A stretch of DNA of 22,117 bases from UBA9547 sp044349205 (GTDB lineage: Bacteria; Bacteroidota; Bacteroidia; Cytophagales; UBA9547): NCBI GenBank assembly GCA_044349205.1, contig JBIKRJ010000012.1, forward strand, positions 1 through 22,117, written 5' to 3'. Below are positions 8,247 through 16,438 of the stretch, piece by piece. Position 1 is the first letter of the stretch; each line of letters starts with the position of its first letter. Made by a program: the position numbers and the translations under genes. The notes beneath the pieces are model-generated. The model had not been told where the DNA came from. It did no database searches and saw only the letters and a list, made by a program, of their open reading frames with translations.

Positions 8247-9560
8247 CTAGTCTTTTACAATTCTATGAGTACTGCTTTCGTTGCTCGATTTCAAAACCAA
8301 CACATACAAGCCTTTCGGAAATGTTTCGGTATTGATTGTTTCTTCAATGCCATCAAAACCGCCTTCCGCTATACTATTGGCAAGCATGTCTTTGATTTCC
8401 CACTTTTCAAATTGCCCATTTGAACGTAGGGTGAGGTTGTGTTTGAATGGATTTGGAAAAACATTGGCTTGGCGATTTTCGTTGGAAGTTGAAAGACCCG
8501 CAACAGCACCACTTCGATAATCGATGGCAACCGCCGTGGTAGATTGCCCTACTCTTATGGAATCGGGGTTTTGAGAGGGCGCAAACTTGATGAGCCACCC
8601 ATCACCGGTATAATTGGGTTTCAGTACCAAATAACGATTGTTGATGGTGTCATACGCGGCCGAAATACCGAAAGAAAACTCGGAAGAGAGAAGGTTTGTC
8701 GGCAAAACTTCTTTCGTATCGGATTGCTTGTTTATTCGGATTGCCGATAATGTGGGATTGGTAGATTCAAGTCCGAAAATGTAGTCTTGCGTTACGGAAA
8801 GCACAGTCGTAAATGGCACATTGTGAACTACGGTGGTGCCTACCAATTCGAACAAACTGTCTTTTCCGTTTGAAAAATACACATGCTGAAGCAAATCCAA
8901 GGGTTCGTCCACTATTAGCCCCTTTATGCCTGCACCTTTTGTACCCAAGTTTATCGTATTCATCAAGCTATTTGTGTTCAAATCGAGGATACTGAGGTAG
9001 CCAATACTATCAGAAAAACATCCATAAGGAGCACAAGCATCGTTTTTGCCTTTTAAGGAATAAGATACATAGGCTTTATTGCCGTGAATGGCCACATCGG
9101 TACATTCATTTGGTATTTCAGGAACAGAGGCCAATTTTTCGAGTGTGTTCGCATCGTATATGTCAACATAATCGCCTACCGCACCGTAGCCCTTGGCGAT
9201 GACAACTTTTTGCTCGTTGGCAGCCACCGCCTGCACTCCTGAAGTTTCGACGGAATCCAGTCGGGCATATGTGTCCAAATCGTACCATACTAGTAAATCT
9301 TTTCCGCTGGCACGGCCTATGTGTGCAATGGCTTGTGCGTGGCGGCCCCGCTTCTGTATTTTCACAACATTCGAAAAATCGCCAAAAACCGAATCAATAT
9401 ACGTAAGCTTGTCTGCGTGTACTACGCCCACCTTCACTCTATTTCCTGGGGCTAAAAAATTTCCCCCCGAGGTAAAAACATATTGATTCACATAATTCGT
9501 TTGGGCAAAAACGAAGGAAAATGAATGGATAATGGCAAATATAAGACAGGTTTTTTTCAT
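8247..9560 (-). CDS. T9SS-sorted beta-propeller protein of the B12 operon
   Basis: A 437-residue protein with signal peptide MKKTCLIFAIIHSFSFVFA, then a series of propeller-like blades (for example LLVWYDLDTYARLDSV, YVDIYDANTLEKLASV, YLSILDLNTNSLMNTI), and a type A T9SS sorting domain over the last 70 residues (NVFPNPFKHNLTL to the C-terminus). The blade pattern matches the BtuG-like protein encoded two genes downstream, but this one has no lipobox and would be exported by T9SS and attached to or released from the surface. Cysteines at NECTD and DACAPYGC could form a disulfide in one blade. Operon position after the BtuB-type receptor (9-nt gap) suggests a cobalamin-binding or cobalamin-presenting role, not demonstrated. 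Confidence 0.75.
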   Translation of the reverse strand: MKKTCLIFAIIHSFSFVFAQTNYVNQYVFTSGGNFLAPGNRVKVGVVHADKLTYIDSVFGDFSNVVKIQKRGRHAQAIAHIGRASGKDLLVWYDLDTYARLDSVETSGVQAVAANEQKVVIAKGYGAVGDYVDIYDANTLEKLASVPEIPNECTDVAIHGNKAYVSYSLKGKNDACAPYGCFSDSIGYLSILDLNTNSLMNTINLGTKGAGIKGLIVDEPLDLLQHVYFSNGKDSLFELVGTTVVHNVPFTTVLSVTQDYIFGLESTNPTLSAIRINKQSDTKEVLPTNLLSSEFSFGISAAYDTINNRYLVLKPNYTGDGWLIKFAPSQNPDSIRVGQSTTAVAIDYRSGAVAGLSTSNENRQANVFPNPFKHNLTLRSNGQFEKWEIKDMLANSIAEGGFDGIEETINTETFPKGLYVLVLKSSNESSTHRIVKD

Positions 9561-9569
9561 GTATCGGCT

Positions 9570-11492
9570 TTAGTTGAACGTAGCAGTCATTCCAATTTGA
9601 TAATTTCTAAGGGGCATCGGATATGCCGCCACAGTTCTATAGTTGGCGTCCCACATATTTTGTATTCTCAAAACCAAGGAAGCCGTCCATTTGTTGAAAG
9701 ATTTGCTTTGGCTTAGCACCACATTGCCTAGGTGAAATGGAGAAAGCCATTGAGAGTGGTCACTCGCAATGTAGTTGTAGCCCGTATAGGTATGGTTGTA
9801 CTCGAAATAAAAACCTCTAAATCTGTAATTTACGTTCCCATTTGCCTGGTACATAGGAATAAAAATTTGCTGCCTTCCAAGCGACTGGTCATTTTCCAAA
9901 ATACTGGTTTGGTTGACCGACGTGACATACGATGTAGAAACCAAGAGATATAATTCGCTTTGCTTAGATTTGATTTGTGCCCCTAGACGATTTTCGATGC
10001 CTTGGGTATGAATTTTGGCCACATTTTTTGCCGCCCAATAACTGCCACTAGGCACCCATCTTATCCAATTTTGAATATCTCGGTCGAATGCGGCTAACTC
10101 ATAAAAAGCACTTGTTTTGTTCCTTTTGCCCAATATGCGAGCCGAGGTTTCTACATTCAATCCCTTTTCGGGCAACAAGTTGGGCGTACCGCCTGGCTTC
10201 CAATACAATTCGTTGAATGTAGGAAGTCGGAAAAATTGGGTGGCATGGGCTTTCAACATAAGCCATTGGGTTGGCTTAAACTCCATTCCTGCCGCGGGCA
10301 CCAAGGGGATGCGCGTATTCTTCACCATTTCTTGCCTCGCCGAGGCCTGCCATTGCCATTTATTGTTCTTGCTGGTGTATTTGTATTGAACAAACAAGGC
10401 AAGTAATCGCCGGGTAGGCGTACCCATTTCATATCTCTCGTTGTCGGGCAGTTGCGCCCCGCCTAACAAGCCGCTGTATTGCGAATGAACCGATGCTTGC
10501 TGATGCGTTGCATTCAACCCCAGATTGAATTGGTGCCGCTGCGATGGGTTGTATCGAAATTCACTTTCGGCAGTAAACACATCGGCAAGACTGTTGGTTT
10601 TTTCTTCGCGTAGGGGTTCGCGAAAAACGATTTGTTCGCGCAGCCAAGCCGATCGCAAAAGCCACTCCCATTTTGGGGCCGTTTTTTGGTATTCTACATT
10701 CGAACGAATATTGCCGTGGTTCAAATTGCCATTAACTTCGGTCGGCGGATTTTGCCTGTAATTATCTTGTAACCAAAGTCTTGCCGAAAGAGTGTTGTTT
10801 CGCCAACGCACATAATTTTCTGCCAAAAACCCTTGTTGTTTGGAGGCCGCATGTTTTACCTCACGCGCGATGTTTTCCACATTGGCAGTATAGCTGTTTT
10901 GAGCTTCGGAATACATGGCCCTGGCGCTCGCATACCAGTATTTGTTACCAAAAGAGATTTTGGCTTGTTGCCGCAAAAGACCAAAGCTTCCCAACTCGGT
11001 GTTAGTTTTGAAGGAAAAGCCCTTGCCAAAATGTGGTTTGTTGTTGAGTAAAACCGCACCGCCCACTGCTCCACTACCCCACATATATGCTGCACTGCCC
11101 ATTTGAATGCCAAGCTCATCGGAAAAAAACAGCGGAGCAAGCGAAATATCTGAAGTTCCATTCATGATACTTTGCAAATTGAAGCCGTTCCACACCACGG
11201 CCGAATGTACATCGCCACTTCCTTGAAGTGATAGCGTGGCAAGACCCCCCGCCCCGTATTGACGCACGAAAACGGCATTGCCTATAAACAACTGATCGGC
11301 AAGGCTACTTCCAAGCCTGTTGGCAAGTCCGGCACTGTCGGTCATCACGATGCGCTGCCCCGTCGAAAAGTTTTTAACACGAGAATTCAGCACCTCAACG
11401 GCTGGCAACGTATAGGTTTTGGACAAAAGCGTATCGTGCTGCGAAAGCGCAGGAAAACAATAAAAAACCCATAAGATGCTTTTATGGCGCAT
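9570..11492 (-). CDS. btuB: BtuB-type TonB-dependent cobalamin receptor
   Basis: A 640-residue outer-membrane receptor with a short signal peptide (MRHKSILWVFYCFPALS), a plug domain at about 35-155 (RIVMTDSAGLA, ATLSLQGSG, WGSGAVGGAVLLNN) and a 22-strand-type barrel to the C-terminus, ending in a strand with RNYQIGMTATFN. It lacks the carboxypeptidase-like extension of the receptor at the left edge of the window. The length is in the range of BtuB (about 600). Assignment to vitamin B12 rests on the cobalamin riboswitch directly upstream and the BtuG-like propeller downstream; the plug alone does not give the ligand. It is the first gene of a four-gene operon. The terminal residue is Asn after Phe, where most barrels end in Phe. 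Confidence 0.85.
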   Translation of the reverse strand: MRHKSILWVFYCFPALSQHDTLLSKTYTLPAVEVLNSRVKNFSTGQRIVMTDSAGLANRLGSSLADQLFIGNAVFVRQYGAGGLATLSLQGSGDVHSAVVWNGFNLQSIMNGTSDISLAPLFFSDELGIQMGSAAYMWGSGAVGGAVLLNNKPHFGKGFSFKTNTELGSFGLLRQQAKISFGNKYWYASARAMYSEAQNSYTANVENIAREVKHAASKQQGFLAENYVRWRNNTLSARLWLQDNYRQNPPTEVNGNLNHGNIRSNVEYQKTAPKWEWLLRSAWLREQIVFREPLREEKTNSLADVFTAESEFRYNPSQRHQFNLGLNATHQQASVHSQYSGLLGGAQLPDNERYEMGTPTRRLLALFVQYKYTSKNNKWQWQASARQEMVKNTRIPLVPAAGMEFKPTQWLMLKAHATQFFRLPTFNELYWKPGGTPNLLPEKGLNVETSARILGKRNKTSAFYELAAFDRDIQNWIRWVPSGSYWAAKNVAKIHTQGIENRLGAQIKSKQSELYLLVSTSYVTSVNQTSILENDQSLGRQQIFIPMYQANGNVNYRFRGFYFEYNHTYTGYNYIASDHSQWLSPFHLGNVVLSQSKSFNKWTASLVLRIQNMWDANYRTVAAYPMPLRNYQIGMTATFN

Positions 11493-11657
11493 TGCTTTTA
11501 AACATTGGCGCTATTCAAAGGAATGGTGACAAAACATAAAATGGGTTAGCGCTAGTGGCCATTCGGATAGGCCACAAAGTCACAAAACATCATCTTAATG
11601 TTAATCAAACAAGTCCTTCATGCTTTTGACCCCGAAAGCATTGAACAGACGCTTGGT
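11493..11657 (-). promoter_or_regulatory. Leader between cobalamin aptamer and btuB, with two hairpins
   Basis: This 165-nt untranslated leader should hold the expression platform. Two simple stem-loops are visible: ATGCTTT/AAAGCAT (arms 11641-11635 and 11626-11620) and GTGGCC/GGCCAC (arms 11575-11570 and 11560-11555, 9-nt loop). Neither is followed by a T run on the minus strand, so a classical terminator switch is not evident and control of translation is more likely. No Shine-Dalgarno sequence precedes the ATG. Confidence 0.4.
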
Positions 11658-11833
11658 GTTGGCAGGTCTTCTGACTCATTTCCATTTTGCCAACCTTCCC
11701 ACCCCTTGGCAAGTAGAGGCAGTGGCTATGCAGAGCAAAATGTTGCAAGAAACTCACAGCTGCGGGCACAGTCCCTGTTTTTCACAGGATTCCCTTTTCG
11801 TCTTTTTTGGCAGCCTGCCGAAAAAGAACCAAC
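11658..11833 (-). ncRNA. Cobalamin (AdoCbl/B12) riboswitch aptamer
   Basis: Read on the minus strand the aptamer has the conserved cobalamin riboswitch elements in order: GGGAATCCTGTG, CAGGGACTGTGCCCGCAGC, TGTGAG, GCCACTG, GGGAAGG and the B12 box GAGTCAGAAGACCTGCC at 11677-11661. The outer stem P1 can form from GTTGG (11833-11829) and CCAAC (11662-11658), as in the E. coli btuB element. High cobalamin should switch off the downstream btuB operon. Confidence 0.95.
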
Positions 11834-11840
11834 TCCAATG

Positions 11841-11848
11841 CAAAGGTA
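11841..11848 (-). promoter_or_regulatory. -7 promoter element of the B12 operon
   Basis: TACCTTTG followed by C matches TAnnTTTGY. Transcription would begin at about 11835, just before the first strand of riboswitch stem P1, which fits well. No clear TTG is found 19 nt upstream. Confidence 0.55.
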
Positions 11849-11888
11849 TGCAAATATGATTAAGCCGAATATAAAATCTGTTTCGGCT

Positions 11889-11920
11889 AACGCTATGTAA
11901 CTTTACATTAGCGTTTTTTT
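11889..11920 (+). terminator. Strong hairpin followed by T run, plus strand, without an upstream gene
   Basis: AACGCTATGTAA (11889-11900) pairs with TTACATTAGCGTT (11903-11915) with one bulged A and a 2-nt loop, and a run of seven T occupies 11914-11920. This is a textbook intrinsic terminator in the plus direction. No plus-strand gene lies upstream, because the preceding 5.7 kb is encoded on the minus strand. A second small stem, GCCGAA/TTCGGC (11864-11869 and 11882-11887), precedes it. Confidence 0.6.
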
Positions 11921-12024
11921 AACATCTTTTTCTTAAAAGATAGAACAGGTTTCAATCAAATATAAATTTCATTTTACGTTTGTGAATCTACTATCTTTAT
12001 ATTGTTTCGCTTAAACAAACTACT

Positions 12025-12611
12025 ATGCCCCGTTTTTTCATTCTTTTGATTTTTTCGCTGCATGTCCTGTCGCCTACTTTTGGCCAGCCCTCGCCTAAAA
12101 AACCGGTTGCCAATACGAAATATATCTACAAGAGCATTCTGGATGGAATAGTGAATTACTACAAAAGGAAGTGCGAAAAAATAAGCCTGAGCCAAGAAGG
12201 TGAAAGACTCAACATAACAGGAACATTAGAGGAGGATAATCGTATGGGAATTGAGTTTTCAAGACTGAAAAAAGTTACTTGCTGGGCGATATCAACGGCG
12301 ATAATACAGAAGATGTGATAGGCGCTGTCCACACAGAAGGCCCTGGAAACTCCTACTCCACAGACTTTTTTGTTTTTACAAAAGACAAAGGGGTGTTTAC
12401 GCTTCGCGAGGTGACGTATGAACATGAAATGGGTGTCTCGGGCAATTGTTCTCTCGACAAAATAAAGGATGGCATTGTGTATGGCACTACCCTTGACTGG
12501 CACAAAACCGACAGTCGCGTGAGTCCTACTTTGAAATATGCCATTAAGCTGAAGTTTGTGAAAGGAAAACTTCGGTTGATAGACCAGAAGTTTTTGGGAA
12601 GAAGGCAATAA
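12025..12611 (+). pseudogene. Small exported protein gene with a -1 frameshift
   Basis: The reading frame opens at ATG 12025 with signal peptide MPRFFILLIFSLHVLSPTFG and continues to RLKK, then meets AAAAAA at 12268-12273. In frame it would end with a foreign tail at 12318. Shifting back one base at the A run continues the frame as SYLLGDINGDNTEDVIGAV through to the stop at 12611, about 195 residues in total. The second half contains an FG-GAP/EF-hand-like D-x-N-G-D-x-x-x-D segment and a beta-rich C-terminus. The coding quality on both sides and the smooth join show that this was one gene. A lost A (7 to 6), a sequencing error in the homopolymer or programmed slippage could explain it. Function unknown. 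Confidence 0.7.
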
Positions 12612-12629
12612 TTGCATATTCTCTTCCTC

Positions 12630-14462
12630 TCAATTCACTTTGTCTCCCCTTATTTCTCTGTATTTTTTTCGGGCTTCCACCACGTGGATACTTGCTGGGA
12701 ATTGCGTTACTATTTTATTGTAGCACTCCATTGCCTTTTCGCGGTCTTTTAGCTGATACTCGTACATTTGGGCTATTTGGTAGGCTGCATCATCGGCTAG
12801 TATGTCGGTTGTGTGTTCTTGTAGCAATTGTTCCAGTTTGACTATGGCTATTTGGTATTGGCCAAACTGTCGGGCAATTTTGGCTTCCAAAAACAAAATG
12901 TCGTCTTTCAGGCTCTTGGCTTTATATTCCTTGTACAATTCTTCGAGCTCTTTATTGGCCTCTTTCCATTTGTTTTGAAATATGAGCAATTCCACTGCAG
13001 CATATCGTTTCAGTGCATACCCTGTAGTGTCTTCGGCGATATTGTCTTGTATGAGCACGCTTAGTTGAATGGCATCGTTAGATATTTCGCGAGAAGTAGC
13101 CAATTTCAGCACGTCCATTTGCTCTTCAGCCAATTTAAAATCCCCCTGATAATAGTACAATTTGGCATTGCGCAATTTTGCCTCGTGTCCCAAAAGCTGG
13201 TCTTTTTCCATTAATTCTACTTGGGAATATAGCAGTGTAGATTCCCAAGGCTGATTGTCGAGCAAATACAAATCGCCTAAATGTAGCTTTGCTTGGGCTT
13301 GGAACTTTTTGTCGAACGCGCTTTTTTTCAAGGCTTGGTTCATGATCATAATAGCCGAATCTAACTTGTTCAGATAAAAACCATAAAGGAGTGCTAAATC
13401 GGCCTCATGCTTGTACACTTGTGTGCTACTGCTTGTATTTGTTTCGGATATCAGGTCCAAATAGTTTTTTGCCAAGCTATATAGTTCGTTCTTATCGACA
13501 GGAAATTTCGATTTTATCTTCTGTTCTTTGGCCGAAACACTTTTGGCACGGGCTTGGTAGTAGTTGGTCGTTCTTGGATAATCTTTTACGATGGTTTCAT
13601 ATATCCTGATGGCAACATCATATTCTTTGTTTTCCAATGCCAAATCGGCGACTTCTTCCTGTTTTTCCCCATTTAGCTTGTATCGTTTGTCGAGCGCTTT
13701 TGCTTGAATAGCTGCACTTGAAAAGTCTTTTTGTTGCACAAATAACCACAAGAGCAGCTCCGTTACCATGTTATTTAATGGGTCTGATTGTGCTAGTTCC
13801 AACAACAAAATACGAAAATGCTCCATTTCGGCTGGTTCTGTCAAATAGTTTTGCAAAACGTATTTTGACTGTTCAATAGGTTCGTTGTTGACCATAAAAC
13901 CCATGAGTAATTCTTCCGACATCTCACGCTGATTTCCCTGTGTCTTTTTTACTTCTGCCATTTCCTTGTAATAGGCAGTGGTATTTTTTTGTACATACCT
14001 AAAAGCTAATATGACTAGTTCCAACAGCTCATATTCTTTTTTAGCCAAAAGATAAGAAACACCTAGATCAGAGTTCTGCGGATAATCAAGGCACTCTTTT
14101 ATGGTTTTTTGGGTAATCTTTTCAAAATCTTTGCTACCGATACGTTTTAAAAACAAGATATAATCATACTTGTAATAAATATTGGTAGGCTCGTTTTTTA
14201 TCAGTTTTCTAAAAAATTTTTCGGCCATGCTATTTTCATTTAGCCTAATCAAACTTTGCACATAGCCAGGATATACCTCCTCCAGGCTAGCATTCTTTTT
14301 AATGGCTAACTCATAGTGGATTTTGGCCTTTTGAAAGTCCTCTTTTTGTAAATATTCGTTGGCCAAAGGAATGTCTTGTCCAAAGACCCAAATGGGTATC
14401 GAAAACATCAGCCAAACAATGTGTACAAATCGGCCTATATTAAATACGTTATAAAAAGACAA
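12630..14462 (-). CDS. Exported tetratricopeptide-repeat protein
   Basis: A 610-residue protein with a signal peptide ending IPIWVFGQ and then TPR helical hairpins throughout (for example LANEYLQKEDFQKAKIHYELAI, YYYQGDFKLAEEQMDVL, AYQIAQMYEYQLKDREKAMECYNKIV near the C-terminus). It is probably periplasmic, acting as a protein-binding scaffold. There is no lipobox, which argues against the PorW/SprE T9SS lipoproteins. The open frame starts with TTG at 14462; this supplies the N-terminal half of the signal sequence, whereas the first ATG (residue 19) leaves a very short one. It ends 18 nt from the convergent frameshifted gene and is transcribed away from the AT-rich region that follows. The exact partner or pathway is unknown. 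Confidence 0.8.
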   Translation of the reverse strand: MSFYNVFNIGRFVHIVWLMFSIPIWVFGQDIPLANEYLQKEDFQKAKIHYELAIKKNASLEEVYPGYVQSLIRLNENSMAEKFFRKLIKNEPTNIYYKYDYILFLKRIGSKDFEKITQKTIKECLDYPQNSDLGVSYLLAKKEYELLELVILAFRYVQKNTTAYYKEMAEVKKTQGNQREMSEELLMGFMVNNEPIEQSKYVLQNYLTEPAEMEHFRILLLELAQSDPLNNMVTELLLWLFVQQKDFSSAAIQAKALDKRYKLNGEKQEEVADLALENKEYDVAIRIYETIVKDYPRTTNYYQARAKSVSAKEQKIKSKFPVDKNELYSLAKNYLDLISETNTSSSTQVYKHEADLALLYGFYLNKLDSAIMIMNQALKKSAFDKKFQAQAKLHLGDLYLLDNQPWESTLLYSQVELMEKDQLLGHEAKLRNAKLYYYQGDFKLAEEQMDVLKLATSREISNDAIQLSVLIQDNIAEDTTGYALKRYAAVELLIFQNKWKEANKELEELYKEYKAKSLKDDILFLEAKIARQFGQYQIAIVKLEQLLQEHTTDILADDAAYQIAQMYEYQLKDREKAMECYNKIVTQFPASIHVVEARKKYREIRGDKVN

Positions 14463-14785
14463 GATTTAAATTATTAAATACAATTACTATTAGCTTGTGG
14501 ATATGTAGATAAGTTTTGAAGATTTAATTTGTTCGGTAAATTATCCATAAAACCATCACTTCAATTCACAACTTTATTATTTTATCCACAATATAACGAA
14601 TTCATTTTCAATTCATTTTAAGTTTTTGCACAATCTCCGTATACTTTTCAATGTGTATTGGATTATTGAGATTTATCAAGTTATAAAAGTGGAAAGCTAT
14701 AAGTGTTTTGCCAAAATATTGGATAAAAAAATTGCTTGGTGCTTGATTCGGTTTTTTGTGTGGATAAGTGATGCTCAATAGACAA
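14463..14785. other. oriC: Candidate chromosomal replication origin (oriC)
   Basis: This 323-bp gap has about 27% G+C by hand count. Exact DnaA boxes TTATCCACA lie at 14582-14590 (plus) and 14759-14767 (minus). Boxes with one or two changes are TTATCCATA at 14541-14549 (plus), TTATCCAAT at 14726-14718 (minus), ATATCCACA at 14504-14496 (minus) and TTATCTACA at 14512-14504 (minus). Each exact box is preceded by a variant box 41 bp before it in window coordinates, and the two pairs point towards each other, flanking an AT-rich core that could be the unwinding element. mnmG (gidA), a frequent oriC neighbour, and two parS sites lie within 4 kb. Confidence 0.6.
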
Positions 14786-16378
14786 TTAGAAACTTATTTT
14801 AACATCCAATATTTCCCAATTTGATTTTAGTTTGAGGGTTTCTGGATAGTGATATATACGTTCGGGCATTTTTCTAATTCTATAGTCTCCTCGATTCCAA
14901 CGGTTGTTTTTATTAACGTCTTCTATTATTCTCAACTTGTATTCACCATCTTTTAAGTACTCAAACAAAAATTCTTTTTTATTTGTCTGTTTCACGACAT
15001 TACCATCTTTACCTACCAGTTGTACAAGTACATCTTGTGCTTTGCAATTGACCTCACCACCTATAGTACCAAATTTCTCTATCGACTTTAGGGTGTACTT
15101 CAACATTAGGGTATCTTTTAAATAACCACTCACAGGTTCAAAAGCCCTAGGATACATTTTTATTGTAATGCTATCTTTCCATGTTGAAGTAGGTTTTAGA
15201 ATTACTTTTCCACAACTTTTATCTTCCTTTATTGTCATTACTTTATTGTAGTCAATATTGTTATATTCTTTTCCACCCATATATACAGTCATTATAGGTT
15301 TGAAAAATTTATAAGGTTTCGAAAGTTGTATTTCTATTTCTTCTGTCGGTTCTATTTCTCCCTTTCCCGGATTTGCCATGAATATACATTTGCTTGTATC
15401 GACATAGTCAAATAATAGATGAAGTGTATCATGTCCCGTGTTTTCAAGCAAGCTTGTAGTTGTAATATTTATATGTGCACTGTCAAGCTTGTTGGTAGGA
15501 AATAAAAAAACATATTTTCCATTGATGTAGGGATATACGTTTACCGATTTTTCGGCTATCATGTCAATGTTGATTGATGAAATCTCTTTGTTAAATTCAA
15601 TACGAGGAACGTTCCCTTTTTTTGTATCAACGCTTTTGATAGTGATTTCTTCATGGTCCTCTTTTACCATTTTTATATCGAGTTTAGAAACGTTAGAAAT
15701 TAATTTTATGTTGGTATTCCAGTAACCGATGTATTCTTTGTTTGGCTCATATTTACCGTTGTTGTTTTCATCGACAAATGCATACATAAAATAATTACCA
15801 GGCTTCATGTATTGAATTCTATAATCTCCAGAGTTCTCTGTTTTGGTTTGGTACAGTGGTTTTGATTTCAACAAGTCGAAACTTTCGTTTGCAGCAAAAA
15901 CTTGAACAATGGTATTTTTCTCTGCTTTATTATCCAAAGCTGATTTTGCACTACCAGCCATTTCCAATGAATCGATGAAAGTGCCAGTTGAAAAAACCAA
16001 GGTGGCACTGTCCGATTTGTTACCTTCGGTAATGTCCTTGATTCCCTCTCTCAGATTAAAATAATAGGTTGTGTTCTTTTCGAGAGTGACACTGTCGAAA
16101 TAAAAAGTAAGTGTATTTCGACCCACCTTCGTTCTGTATTTATCTACTGTAGGAATGACAATTAGTTGCTCTTTTAGGTTGTTTTCGTCTATCCACTCGT
16201 TGAAAACAAACTTTACTTCATTGTCTTTAAAGTTTATGCTACCGTTTTTGGGAAAAGTTTTGGCCAACCTGGGTTCTTTGGTGTCTTTATCACCACCTGT
16301 AGGCGCCACGATATTGGCACAAGAATACAGAACAAAAGCAATGACGAAGCTGAAAATGGTTGCGCGATAGTATTTCAC
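14786..16378 (-). CDS. Ig-like (SbsA/Big_5-type) lipoprotein
   Basis: A 530-residue lipoprotein: signal peptide MKYYRATIFSFVIAFVLYSC with Cys20, followed by the ANIVAPTGGDKDTKEPRLA motif seen at the N-terminus of many Bacteroidota surface lipoproteins. Residues about 36-135 form a bacterial Ig-like domain (FPKNGSINF, VKFVFNEWID, TYYFNLREGIKD, LVFSTG). Later segments (GDYRIQYMKPGNYFMYAFVDENNNGKYEP and GEYKLRIIEDVNKNNRWNRGDY) look like two carboxypeptidase-regulatory/CNA-B-like beta-sandwiches. Cell-surface or periplasmic structural role inferred; no enzyme motif is visible. The start is GTG at 16378. It lies 60 nt after mnmG, with its own possible promoter in the gap. Confidence 0.8.
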   Translation of the reverse strand: MKYYRATIFSFVIAFVLYSCANIVAPTGGDKDTKEPRLAKTFPKNGSINFKDNEVKFVFNEWIDENNLKEQLIVIPTVDKYRTKVGRNTLTFYFDSVTLEKNTTYYFNLREGIKDITEGNKSDSATLVFSTGTFIDSLEMAGSAKSALDNKAEKNTIVQVFAANESFDLLKSKPLYQTKTENSGDYRIQYMKPGNYFMYAFVDENNNGKYEPNKEYIGYWNTNIKLISNVSKLDIKMVKEDHEEITIKSVDTKKGNVPRIEFNKEISSINIDMIAEKSVNVYPYINGKYVFLFPTNKLDSAHINITTTSLLENTGHDTLHLLFDYVDTSKCIFMANPGKGEIEPTEEIEIQLSKPYKFFKPIMTVYMGGKEYNNIDYNKVMTIKEDKSCGKVILKPTSTWKDSITIKMYPRAFEPVSGYLKDTLMLKYTLKSIEKFGTIGGEVNCKAQDVLVQLVGKDGNVVKQTNKKEFLFEYLKDGEYKLRIIEDVNKNNRWNRGDYRIRKMPERIYHYPETLKLKSNWEILDVKISF

Positions 16379-16394
16379 TTATATAGGATATCGA

Positions 16395-16402
16395 CAAAAA
16401 TA
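16395..16402 (-). promoter_or_regulatory. Possible -7 element for the Ig-like lipoprotein
   Basis: TATTTTTG matches TAnnTTTG and would place the transcript start about 10 nt before the GTG start codon. No TTG is found at the expected -33 position, so the call is tentative. Confidence 0.35.
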
Positions 16403-16438
16403 CGTGAATTATTAATGCTTGTTCCCAAAGTATATACC

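Noticed and set aside
11598..11900. Plus-strand open frame of about 100 codons
   Set aside because: It runs through the cobalamin riboswitch on the other strand, and its sequence shows no protein-like pattern.
12630..14462. TPR protein as the T9SS component PorW/SprE
   Set aside because: Those are lipoproteins; this one has no lipobox cysteine, and TPR content alone is not specific.
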